Below, in pieces: positions 53,089 to 61,493 of a stretch of DNA of 64,000 nucleotides (the first letter of the stretch is position 1; each line of letters starts with the position of its first letter). This stretch comes from Ureibacillus endophyticus (lineage in GTDB: Bacteria > Bacillota > Bacilli > Bacillales_A > Planococcaceae). A program made the translations under genes and the position numbers. A model generated the notes under the pieces. It had not been told where the DNA came from. It made no database searches and saw only the letters and a program-made list of their open reading frames with translations. The DNA is taken from the NCBI RefSeq assembly GCF_003628435.1, contig NZ_RBZN01000017.1, positions 1-64,000 of the forward strand, in the 5' to 3' direction.

Positions 53089-53641
53089 AAACTGATAACT
53101 CACTTAGAACATTATTTTTTTCATCTAGTACCTGGATATTATATTTTTCTTGATCCTCAAGTTTCGATAAATCAATGTACCAAATAGAATACCCTTGTAC
53201 ATTATATAATTGAAGAACTTCTTCATCTAATGAAGTGAAATCAACTAAATCTGCTTTTTCACCATTCACTTTAACAGTAATTTCGCCATTCGGTTTAATT
53301 AATCCATACAAAATTTTGCTATCGGAATGCGCACTTTTGATAGCATTTTCCTCAAGTGGATTTGGTAATTGAGCATAAGTACCCTTTCCGGTACTCCATC
53401 CTCTTAAGTTTTTCGTTACAACCCCTGTGCCAAAATATTGACTATTCGATAAGAAGAAATATCGATGCTCTTTTTCGGTCTTTGGTCCTTCAATCCATTC
53501 ATAATCAGCATCTTTTGGCAAGGCTTCTTCAGGTGTGTCTTTCCCATCTCCAGAAAACTGAACAAACAATATATTGAACATGTACCCTAGTAATAGAACA
53601 AATGCCGCAAATAAAAGAATTCTTGTAAATCGGTTTCGCAT
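53087..53641 (-). CDS. Membrane-anchored extracellular protein, 184 aa
   Basis: One N-terminal membrane helix (ILLFAAFVLLLGYMFNILFV) followed by an external domain of about 155 residues (DYEWIEGPKTEKEHRYFFLS, then YGLIKPNGEITVKVNGEKAD). The external domain looks all-beta. No cysteine lipobox. I do not recognise a family. RBS GAGGTGGG. Monocistronic. Confidence 0.78.
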   Translation of the reverse strand: MRNRFTRILLFAAFVLLLGYMFNILFVQFSGDGKDTPEEALPKDADYEWIEGPKTEKEHRYFFLSNSQYFGTGVVTKNLRGWSTGKGTYAQLPNPLEENAIKSAHSDSKILYGLIKPNGEITVKVNGEKADLVDFTSLDEEVLQLYNVQGYSIWYIDLSKLEDQEKYNIQVLDEKNNVLSELSV

Positions 53642-53689
53642 ATACCCACCTCTTTTCTATTAAAGAGTTTCGTAATTAAAATATTCGGT

Positions 53690-54022
53690 GCAAAGAACGA
53701 ACGCGCTCCGTTTTTCTTGTTGTCCAGCTACGAACGCTAGCTCTTTCGGTCACTTCAACTTCCTCCTACGCGTGTAAACACGCTTGTCGGAAGTCTCCGC
53801 AGTACATGGATGTACAAGTGCCGACAATGCCACGTGATGTGGCGTTTTTGTCGGCCAGTGCCGTCAAGAGCTGGACGAGCGTTCTCCGCTTTTCTTTATT
53901 GTCCAGCTCCGCGCGTTAGCTCCTCGGCAACTTCACAATCGTCTGCAAGGGCAAAAAGCGCCCTTTTGCCAATTCTTCCAGTTGCTGTCGGAGCTGAACG
54001 AACGCGCTCCGCTTTTCTTATT
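53690..54022. repeat. GC-rich palindromic Bacillaceae-type intergenic element, two modules
   Basis: Two modules each start GTCCAGCT and end GCTTTTCTT: about 53725-53902 and 53909-54022, with a further end piece at 53697-53722. They are markedly richer in GC than the neighbourhood and full of hairpins (CGTGTAAACACG, GTACATGGATGTAC, GCCACGTGATGTGGC, AAGGGCAAAAAGCGCCCTT). I recall similar GTCCAGCT...CGCTTTTC elements scattered in many Bacillaceae, typically directly after stop codons as here after the DUF2785 gene. They encode no protein and behave like non-autonomous repeats or structured 3' UTR elements. Confidence 0.78.
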
Positions 54023-54848
54023 GTTTCATCCATTTCCCTAACATTAACGAAACAATCCCCATCACTTCCGGCGCTTTTTTTGAGAATTTCAACGTGAAGT
54101 AGAGGGTTTTCATGAAGTTTAGGGTGTTAGTGCGGGCGGCGAAGTATTGTGGTGTATAGCCGACTTGCATTACGTAAAATTGTAATTTGTCAAATACTTG
54201 TTCAATCCATTCAATTAACACTTCTTCTGGGAAGTCATGATTAATCAATTGCTCTACAATGGCCACAAAGCGTTCATCTTCATCGTTTATGAAGACTGAA
54301 CCTTTCCAAAAGCTATCTTTGATTCCTTGTAGAAGAATTGGCGATAAACGGATTTCAAATGCAGGGTGTGACACGATGGCCGTTGCTAAATCTGCACCGT
54401 GGGCAATAGCAAGGGCCCAGCCTTTTTCCCCTACAAACCCGCGCACATCCTTCTCTTTGCTTAAATAAGACGCACTCGCATTTAAAATTGCAGAGGCATC
54501 TTTCTCATTTAAAAAATGCAGTTGTCGGTCTGCATGAAGTAACCCCGTTAACCATAACGCTGAAAAGGATCTTGTAAACACATGATCAGACTCTTTTTCA
54601 TGAATAGAAGAATACAAATAATCATTTTCTACTAATGTTTTCGCAGTGTTGTTCATTTGTTCTACAGTCAATTGATTTTGAGAAAGTAGCTCGATGAATA
54701 AACGGTAATTCAGTTGATCCCGCAATTCGTTCTCGGGAATACCAATATGTAACAGCATATTATGCAATAGCTCATCCCCGTGCTCCGCTACATATTGTTG
54801 TCTACCTTCTAAATTCATATTTAATAGGTTTATTAAAGTTGTTTTCAA
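54018..54848 (-). CDS. DUF2785-domain protein
   Basis: 276 residues, soluble and helical. KTTLINLLNMNLEGRQQYVA opens the protein; RSFSALWLTGLLHADRQLHFL and VRGFVGEKGWALAIAHGADL are the DUF2785 signature. TTG start 9 bases after AGGAGG. It lies 58 bases downstream of the VWA gene on the same strand, so it is plausibly the third member of the MoxR-VWA operon. Function unknown in all members I recall. Confidence 0.85.
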   Translation of the reverse strand: MKTTLINLLNMNLEGRQQYVAEHGDELLHNMLLHIGIPENELRDQLNYRLFIELLSQNQLTVEQMNNTAKTLVENDYLYSSIHEKESDHVFTRSFSALWLTGLLHADRQLHFLNEKDASAILNASASYLSKEKDVRGFVGEKGWALAIAHGADLATAIVSHPAFEIRLSPILLQGIKDSFWKGSVFINDEDERFVAIVEQLINHDFPEEVLIEWIEQVFDKLQFYVMQVGYTPQYFAARTNTLNFMKTLYFTLKFSKKAPEVMGIVSLMLGKWMKQ

Positions 54849-54906
54849 AATTTGTATCCTCCTAACCAAAACTCTATACAATTGTAAACTCGAAGTAGAG
54901 TTTTGG

Positions 54907-56253
54907 CTACAAAAAGGAATTTCCAATAGAAAAGGCTTCTGTTGCTTCAAAAAGGTCGTTTACTTCAATTACTTTATCCGAAAAAAGTTCTACCAGCGTT
55001 AAATCTACGGCATTAAAATAATTCGTTAAAATGATGCTGACACATTCACAGGACTTTTGCTTTTTCGCTTGATTAAACCTTTCAATAAAACTCGTTGCTA
55101 AAAAGCTCGAACCATCAGTCAAAAATAAAATATCCGCCTTCTTAAACGGACTGTCATTGATAATTTCTAGTGATTTCAAAAGTGGCAACTCAAAATTCGT
55201 TCCCCCACTTAAAAAACTATTACAAAAATCCATTAACTGCTCAATGGAGGAATGTCCCTTATAAAAATATTGCACCTCTCCTAAACTATCCGAAAACGGT
55301 ATGATGACCATGTCTCTTTTTTGTTTTTTGGCTATCATTAACAATGCCAAACTAAACGCTTTGCACTCGTTTTTAATCGAATACATCGAACTACTTTCAT
55401 CGATACAAAACACAATTGGCCCTATACCCTTTGGAGGTGGAGTGGCATCATATTGAAACGTTTCATATTCAGAAAATCGCCTTAGAAAATCGAGCCTTGT
55501 TAAAGGATATTTAAATTTAGCAAGTTCCATCGGGATTAATTTCGAAATTTCTTGCCCGATATGGATATTATGAATGGTGAAATCCTTCTCTTCTCTTTGT
55601 TGTTTTTTCGTCACGAAGGGTTTTAATTTCCCCGTCAAATCCGCAATTTGTTTTAACGATGGATTACTCTGCAATTCTTTGGCTAATTGAAGCTGCTCTT
55701 TAATCGAAAGCTGGTGGAACTGTTTGCCATACATTGCCGACACTTCATAAAGGTCCTTTTTAAGCGATAATACTTCCCCTTTACTTACATTTAATAAAAT
55801 TGTGATATCCCGTGCGAGCAACTGATTGGCTTTCTCATTTTTCATTTTTGGATTCAACTGGTTGTGGGATGGTAGGACACTATGAAAATAAGTGAGGATG
55901 CGCTGGACTAAAAACTCGGTCGTAATGATTGACAACAGTTCATCTAGCTGGGTTAGATTTTTCCAATTGTTATATTCTTGATTGGTGATTAGTTTTTCAA
56001 TGATTTTTACATGTAGATTGCACTCTTTTTGTTTCGGTAATTGAATATTCGCCGTGTAAAAAGCGGCCCAAATATCCCCTACTAAATTCGTAAAGCCAGA
56101 GAATATTTCCTCGCCCTCTTCACAAAGCTTCTGGAGTGTTTTGGCATAAGTGAGCAATTCGTTAAAGCGCGTCATTCTTTCTTGTGACACATTCAAGATT
56201 GAAATCGAATATTGCCCACTGATATATTCATTTTGTTTATAGATGCGAACCAC
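54907..56253 (-). CDS. VWA-domain protein (ViaA/CoxE-like)
   Basis: 448 residues. A helical N-terminal region of about 270 residues precedes a von Willebrand A domain with MIDAS motif DESSS at about 282-286, a threonine in SGGTNFELPLLKS and an aspartate in DILFLTDGSSF. VWA proteins paired with MoxR ATPases act as substrate adaptors, often inserting metals or remodelling complexes. The GTG at 56253 is 29 bases after the MoxR stop, but its binding site (GAGGGG) is very close; an ATG 26 codons later is an alternative start. Confidence 0.88.
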   Translation of the reverse strand: MVRIYKQNEYISGQYSISILNVSQERMTRFNELLTYAKTLQKLCEEGEEIFSGFTNLVGDIWAAFYTANIQLPKQKECNLHVKIIEKLITNQEYNNWKNLTQLDELLSIITTEFLVQRILTYFHSVLPSHNQLNPKMKNEKANQLLARDITILLNVSKGEVLSLKKDLYEVSAMYGKQFHQLSIKEQLQLAKELQSNPSLKQIADLTGKLKPFVTKKQQREEKDFTIHNIHIGQEISKLIPMELAKFKYPLTRLDFLRRFSEYETFQYDATPPPKGIGPIVFCIDESSSMYSIKNECKAFSLALLMIAKKQKRDMVIIPFSDSLGEVQYFYKGHSSIEQLMDFCNSFLSGGTNFELPLLKSLEIINDSPFKKADILFLTDGSSFLATSFIERFNQAKKQKSCECVSIILTNYFNAVDLTLVELFSDKVIEVNDLFEATEAFSIGNSFL

Positions 56254-56282
56254 CCCTCTGACGATATCATTACAAAAATATT

Positions 56283-57404
56283 TTAAAAGCCGATTACTTG
56301 AGAAGTCATGTCGAGCAAACGCTTATGCATATCGTTTTTTAGATCAATTAATTCTTTTCGATTAGGCATTTTCGATGTGAATTCTTGTACCTCTAAATAT
56401 AAAGATTTTCCTTGTAATAATAATTCGCCAACCATATCCTTCGCATGCTTAGAATTTTCCGTCATGGAATGTTCAATTATCTGTATTAATGTATCAAATT
56501 CAGGGACGATTCTTTCAATGAATGTATCTACTGAATCATCGATGATTTCATATATAATTTTTGAAGCTGTTTCTCTTTCTTCTGGTCGATTCCATAAGAC
56601 ATTAGTCAGAATCCCTAAATCCTTTCGTTCCACTTCCATTCGGCCTGCTAAATAAGCATTTGCCCGTAATAATGAAAGGGATTGTTTAAATCTACGGTCG
56701 GATGGTTGAATCCCCTCATCTTGTAAACGGATTCTAACTTTTGCGATTGTATGATAAATGGCATCTGGGATATCTACTAATTCTACTTGCTTTTGGTGGT
56801 ACTGTAATTCATTGAAGGATAAGGATGGAATGTTTGATACTTCATTATTTTTTAACATGGAAATAAACATTTCGTTCTCCCGGATATACTTTACTTCCAA
56901 ACGAAGCAAAAAGCGGTCAAATAATGCTTCTAATCCGTCACCTTCTTCAATATATTCGTTAGACGAACCAATTAATGTCAATAACGGACAATTAATTGGC
57001 TTGCCATTATCATAAAAAATTCGCTCATTAATTAGCGACAATAGCGAGTTTAATACACTAGAGTTTGCTTTAAAAATTTCATCGATAAATGCAAAATGAG
57101 CCTCAGGTAGCATACCCGAAGTGTTTCGTTTGAAATTACCTTGCTCTAACTCCTTTAATGACAATGGGCCAAAAAGCTCATCTGGTGTACTAAAACGGGT
57201 TAATAAATGTTGAAAATAACGCGAATTTTCAACAAGCTTACTAAGCATACTTGCTAAAGCACTCTTCCCTGTACCTGCTGGGCCAATCAATAACACATGC
57301 TGACGAGAAAGTAACGCAACCATTAAAGCCTCAATTTCTCTTTGACGATCGTAAAACATTGAATTGAAGGACTGGATGATTTGCCTAAGCTTGTTGGTTT
57401 CCAT
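56283..57404 (-). CDS. MoxR/RavA-family AAA+ ATPase
   Basis: 373 residues. Walker A GPAGTGKS at 41-48, Walker B AHFAFIDEIFKANSS near 105-119, sensor TLIGSSNEY and an arginine finger in LFDRFLLRLE. The C-terminal lid (RFKQSLSLLRANAYLAGR) is typical of the RavA branch. With the VWA protein it should form a chaperone-like pair comparable to RavA-ViaA, MoxR-CoxE and similar. RBS AGGAG. First gene of the minus-strand unit, divergent from the beta-helix gene. Confidence 0.9.
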   Translation of the reverse strand: METNKLRQIIQSFNSMFYDRQREIEALMVALLSRQHVLLIGPAGTGKSALASMLSKLVENSRYFQHLLTRFSTPDELFGPLSLKELEQGNFKRNTSGMLPEAHFAFIDEIFKANSSVLNSLLSLINERIFYDNGKPINCPLLTLIGSSNEYIEEGDGLEALFDRFLLRLEVKYIRENEMFISMLKNNEVSNIPSLSFNELQYHQKQVELVDIPDAIYHTIAKVRIRLQDEGIQPSDRRFKQSLSLLRANAYLAGRMEVERKDLGILTNVLWNRPEERETASKIIYEIIDDSVDTFIERIVPEFDTLIQIIEHSMTENSKHAKDMVGELLLQGKSLYLEVQEFTSKMPNRKELIDLKNDMHKRLLDMTSQVIGF

Positions 57405-57638
57405 CTAGTTTTCTCCTTTTATATGAAAAAAGTAATTTAGTTTACATATCAATTATGTGCAAAAAATTCCATTTTTATACTAATAACTTCATAGAAAAAT
57501 GATATTTATTCCTCAAAAAAAGAATAGGAGTAAATCCCCTTCCACTTCATGCACTGCTCTTTTCTAAAAAAATGATTAAGATTTGGTTTTTTTAGTGAAA
57601 ATAGGAGTATGAATTTGCTGTAAGAAGGAGGACGTTGA

Positions 57639-59555
57639 ATGCTGAAATTGATTTCAAAATTACTGATCAATACGAAATCGATACAAAGAATGATCAAGTA
57701 TTCAAAAAGCGGTAATTTTATACAATTAAAACCGAAATTATATAAACAATCTGTTCATTTCGAAAAAAACACTGTACTCGCTGGGGATAAACTTATACCA
57801 ACGATACTGGAAGGTTCATTTATTATTCCAAAAAACGTAACTGTAACTTTTCAAAACATCACCTTTTCCCCTACTGCTCGCATGTATATTGAAGGAGATG
57901 CAGTATTAACGAATTGTAGGGTAATTGGTGGAAAGACAGATGTGCTTATCATTGTCGATGGTGGAAAAATTAAAGCAACACATTGTGAATTTAAAAAAGC
58001 TCGGGATATCGGGATTTCTCTCATTAATAACAGTAAAGCCATCATTGAAAATTGTACGTTTGAAGAAAACGGCAAAACTCATATTTTAGCGGAAAGTTCA
58101 CAAATTTGTATGGAAAATAGTGAACTATCAAAAGCCAAACACGCACTATTAATTAAAAACCAATCCTTGTTACAAACCAAAAATGTTCATATTCACCACC
58201 ATACAGATACACAGGTTGTTATTGAAGATGCCAAATACTTTGACCACGAAAGTACCATTGAACGTGGAGAAGGAATGGGGTTGCAGGTTTTACAAAAAGG
58301 GCACGTTTCCCTTCAAGCAACAAATTTTAAATATAATGCTTCCACCCAAATTGCTGGGCAAAATAGTTTTTTAATAATCCGAAATAGTACCATTCAACAC
58401 GGAAAAGATGCCGGTATTTCACTTTTAGGTCATTGTGAAGCACAATTATCCTATTGTGAAATTTCACAACATAAAAATGCGAGTATTGAAGTATTTAAAC
58501 AATCCAATTTGAACATTGAATATAGTTTAATTGACGGAAGTGATAAACAAGGATTAAATATCCGACAAAAATCCATCGTCAATTTATACGATGTGATTGT
58601 GAAAGGACACCGAGGTTCTCAAATTTTCGTTATTGATAAGTCTATTTGTTCCATGAAGAAATGCATTATTAAAGAAGGCTATCATGTTGGAATTTGTATT
58701 GAAGACGAAAGCAGTTGCGCTGTTGTGGAAAGTGAGATATGCAATAATGCCAATTCGGCTGTGACGGTGTTTAAAAGCGAATTTTCCATTTTTAAATCAA
58801 TTTTAAATGCGAATGCGGGCAATGGCATTTTAGCGATGACAGACTCAAGCATTGAAGTAGATCAATGTAAATTCTTTGAAAATGAAATGCCCCATATTGC
58901 TTGCAAATCCAACGTGAAAATTCATCTGGAAGAAAGCGAATTATTTAAAGGGAAAAGTTTGTTTATTGTGAATGAATGCGAACTTACGGCGGTCAATAGC
59001 CAATTTTATGATAGTCATAATGTCCAAGTGGAAATTTGTGATTTATCTACGGCCCGTTTTGAAAACTGCCAAATCTATAATGGTGGCTCTTACGGAATGA
59101 AGGTATTGCAAAATTCCAACTGTTATTTGTTGAATAGTTCGATTTTCCGCCACGAGCTCTCGCAAGTAGTGGTGAATGATAGTTCGGTCATTTTGAAAGA
59201 TAGCGAAGTGTTTGCGGGTAGCCGGCATGCCTTTTACATTCAAAATCATAGTGAAGTATTAATCCAGGATACGTTTATCTCAAAACACGCCCAACATCAA
59301 ATTTGGATTGATTTTGAATCAACGGTAGATTTGAAAGGCGTTCAATTAACGGACGGTAGCCTTTCAGATATATACGCTCAAAACCAATCATCGGTATATG
59401 TGGCCGACAGCATGATTCGCAACAACAATGCTCGTTACAACGTGCAAGCCGTGAACTTCTCCAAAATCGAAATCGGCAATAGCGTGGTCGAAAATAAATA
59501 CGGCGATGTCTACTATAGCGAAAATCATAGTTTGATTAAGCAGTTAGATTATTAG
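57639..59555 (+). CDS. Large cytosolic right-handed parallel beta-helix protein
   Basis: 638 residues, no signal peptide or anchor. From about residue 50 to the end it consists of some 22-24-residue coils with recurring patterns such as ARDIGISLINNSKAIIENCT, KDAGISLLGHCEAQLSYCEI and SYGMKVLQNSNCYLLNSSIF: a pectate-lyase-like beta-helix with Asn ladders and unusually many Cys in stacked positions. No catalytic site of polysaccharide lyases is evident. Very strong ribosome binding site AAGGAGGAC. It is divergent from the MoxR-VWA-DUF2785 genes, with 234 bases between, suggesting shared regulation. It could be the client or scaffold of the MoxR-VWA chaperone. Confidence 0.9.
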   Translation: MLKLISKLLINTKSIQRMIKYSKSGNFIQLKPKLYKQSVHFEKNTVLAGDKLIPTILEGSFIIPKNVTVTFQNITFSPTARMYIEGDAVLTNCRVIGGKTDVLIIVDGGKIKATHCEFKKARDIGISLINNSKAIIENCTFEENGKTHILAESSQICMENSELSKAKHALLIKNQSLLQTKNVHIHHHTDTQVVIEDAKYFDHESTIERGEGMGLQVLQKGHVSLQATNFKYNASTQIAGQNSFLIIRNSTIQHGKDAGISLLGHCEAQLSYCEISQHKNASIEVFKQSNLNIEYSLIDGSDKQGLNIRQKSIVNLYDVIVKGHRGSQIFVIDKSICSMKKCIIKEGYHVGICIEDESSCAVVESEICNNANSAVTVFKSEFSIFKSILNANAGNGILAMTDSSIEVDQCKFFENEMPHIACKSNVKIHLEESELFKGKSLFIVNECELTAVNSQFYDSHNVQVEICDLSTARFENCQIYNGGSYGMKVLQNSNCYLLNSSIFRHELSQVVVNDSSVILKDSEVFAGSRHAFYIQNHSEVLIQDTFISKHAQHQIWIDFESTVDLKGVQLTDGSLSDIYAQNQSSVYVADSMIRNNNARYNVQAVNFSKIEIGNSVVENKYGDVYYSENHSLIKQLDY

Positions 59556-59567
59556 TGTTAGCGCTAT

Positions 59568-59604
59568 CTCCCCCCTGCCCTGATTTTTGGGAGGGGGTTT
59601 TTTT
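59568..59604 (+). terminator. Terminator of the beta-helix gene
   Basis: CCCCCT pairs with AGGGGG, followed by TTTTTTT. Confidence 0.8.
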
Positions 59605-59629
59605 AGGGTGTTGGGATTCGGAAGATATT

Positions 59630-60155
59630 TGGGTTTGAAGACTTCAGGCTAATTTTATTCGTGATTTGTCCTTCATCGGGCTTATGAAGACCATTCCGCG
59701 CCATTTTCAGCTGCGTTTTGTCCTTCATCAAGCTTATGAATACCATTTCGCGCCCATTTCACAGCCGCGTTTTGTCCTTCATCAGGCTTATGAAGACCTT
59801 TTCTCTCCAATTCCACCAGTGTTTTGTCCTTCATCAAGCTTATGAAGACCATTTCGCTCCAATTTCAGCCGCGTTTTGTCCTTCATTGGGCTTATGAAGA
59901 CCATTTCACGCCATTTTCAGCCGTGTTTTGTCCTTCATCAAGCTTATGAATACCATTTCCAATCATTTTTCACATGATTTTTGCATTCATCGAGGTTATG
60001 ATTACCATTTTCACTCGTTTTCTACTGAATTTTTGTATTCATCGAGACTATGAATACCATTTCCAATCATTTTTCACCAGATTTTCGCATTCATCAAAGC
60101 TATGAATACCATTTCCACTCATTTTTCACCAGATTTTTGCATTCATCAAAAATCG
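59630..60155. repeat. Tandem hairpin array F: about nine to ten units of 52 bp
   Basis: Right arms at 59684, 59736, 59790, 59842, 59894, 59946, 59998, 60050 and 60102; all steps are 52 except one of 54. The first units have arms CTTCAT/ATGAAG, later ones ATTCAT/ATGAAT, with mixed units in between (CTTCAT with ATGAATACC). It fills the gap between the beta-helix gene and yfkAB. Confidence 0.93.
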
Positions 60156-60332
60156 CCACCCCCATTCCATCACCATCAAGCACATCAAATACATCCCCCC
60201 ACCATCTTTTTCCCACTTTCCCCTACAAAACGCTTCTATTTCTCCCCGATATCAAATAAATGTTCTAAAAGAAGAAATTTTAGTTTTCCAAACAGTGTTT
60301 CTATGAGAGAATTACAAGTTGGAAAGGAAGTT

Positions 60333-61451
60333 ATGAAAACTATGACGACTTTAACGAAAATAACTCCGAAGTACGATCCTTGGGAGGCTTATTTAGACGT
60401 AGAACAACACGGGAAATTAACCCTGTCCAATATTGAGTTTACAACAACGAATTTATGTAACATGCGTTGTGCTCACTGTGCAGTTGGTTACACCCTTCAA
60501 ACAAAGGATCCAGATGCTCTACCACTGGACATTATCTTAAAAAGATTAGATGAAATCCCGCATCTGAAAACACTTAGTATCACTGGCGGTGAGCCGATGT
60601 TAAGTAAAAAGTCGGTGGCGAATTATGTGAAGCCGATTTTACAATATGCCCATGAACGCGGCGTTCGCACACAAATGAATTCCAATTTAACCATCGATGG
60701 GGAACGTTATTTAGACATCGCACCATATTTAGACGTTTTACATATTTCACACAACTGGGGTACGATTGAGGAATTTGTTGAAACTGGTTTTGCGATGATG
60801 GAACGAAAACCGACATTTGACCAACGTGCTGCCCTTTTCCAACGAATGATTGAAAATTCAAGAATGCTGTCAGAAAATGGTGTGATGGTGTCAGCTGAAA
60901 CAATGTTAAATAAAAAGACAGTTCCTTATATTGAACACATTCACCACCAAATTGTCCATGAGATGAAATGTGCCCGTCACGAAGTTCATCCTATGTACCC
61001 ATCAGACTTTGCATCAAGTCTTACTTCCCTTTCGTTAGAAGAAACACGAGATGCAATTAATCATTTACTCGATATTCGTGATGAAGACACTTGGATGCTA
61101 TTTGGAACACTGCCATTCTATCCGTGCAGCCCAAAGGAAGAAGACCTGGCATTAATTAACCGATTACGTAATGCTAAAAATGTAACATTACGTAACGATC
61201 CAGACGGGCGTTCTCGACTTAACGTAAATATCTTTACAGGAGATGTCATTGTTACGGACTTTGGTGATACTCCACCACTTGGCAATATTCAAACTGATTC
61301 TTTACCAGACGTGTTTGAAAAATGGTTAAATACCGATTTAGCCCGCAGTTTAAACTGTCATTGTCCAGCAGTGAAATGTCTAGGTCCAAATGTATTAGTG
61401 AAAAATATGTATTACAAAGATGCTGAGTTTGTTAGTGGTTCAGTGAAATAG
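60333..61451 (+). CDS. yfkAB: Radical SAM protein YfkAB (CxCxxxxC motif)
   Basis: 372 residues. The radical SAM cluster is C42-NMR-C46-AH-C49, followed by SITGGEPMLSKKSV (SAM-binding GGE). The C-terminal CxCxxxxC motif (C342-H-C344-PAVK-C349), which names the family, probably binds a second Fe-S centre. Function is not established. The ATG at 60333 follows GGAAAGGAAG. The frame stays open for 77 codons upstream but that part is array F and has no binding site. Confidence 0.92.
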   Translation: MKTMTTLTKITPKYDPWEAYLDVEQHGKLTLSNIEFTTTNLCNMRCAHCAVGYTLQTKDPDALPLDIILKRLDEIPHLKTLSITGGEPMLSKKSVANYVKPILQYAHERGVRTQMNSNLTIDGERYLDIAPYLDVLHISHNWGTIEEFVETGFAMMERKPTFDQRAALFQRMIENSRMLSENGVMVSAETMLNKKTVPYIEHIHHQIVHEMKCARHEVHPMYPSDFASSLTSLSLEETRDAINHLLDIRDEDTWMLFGTLPFYPCSPKEEDLALINRLRNAKNVTLRNDPDGRSRLNVNIFTGDVIVTDFGDTPPLGNIQTDSLPDVFEKWLNTDLARSLNCHCPAVKCLGPNVLVKNMYYKDAEFVSGSVK

Positions 61452-61493
61452 AAAAAAGGGTGATTAGTAGTCGACCTCTAATCACCCTTTTTT
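61452..61493. terminator. Bidirectional terminator between yfkAB and the XRE gene
   Basis: AAAAAAGGGTGATTAG and CTAATCACCCTTTTTT form a 16-bp perfect stem. The last codons of the XRE gene are within the right arm. Confidence 0.95.

Noticed and set aside
60102-60332. N-terminal extension of YfkAB through array F
   Set aside because: Repeat-derived sequence without a ribosome binding site; the ATG at 60333 has one and gives the expected family N-terminus.
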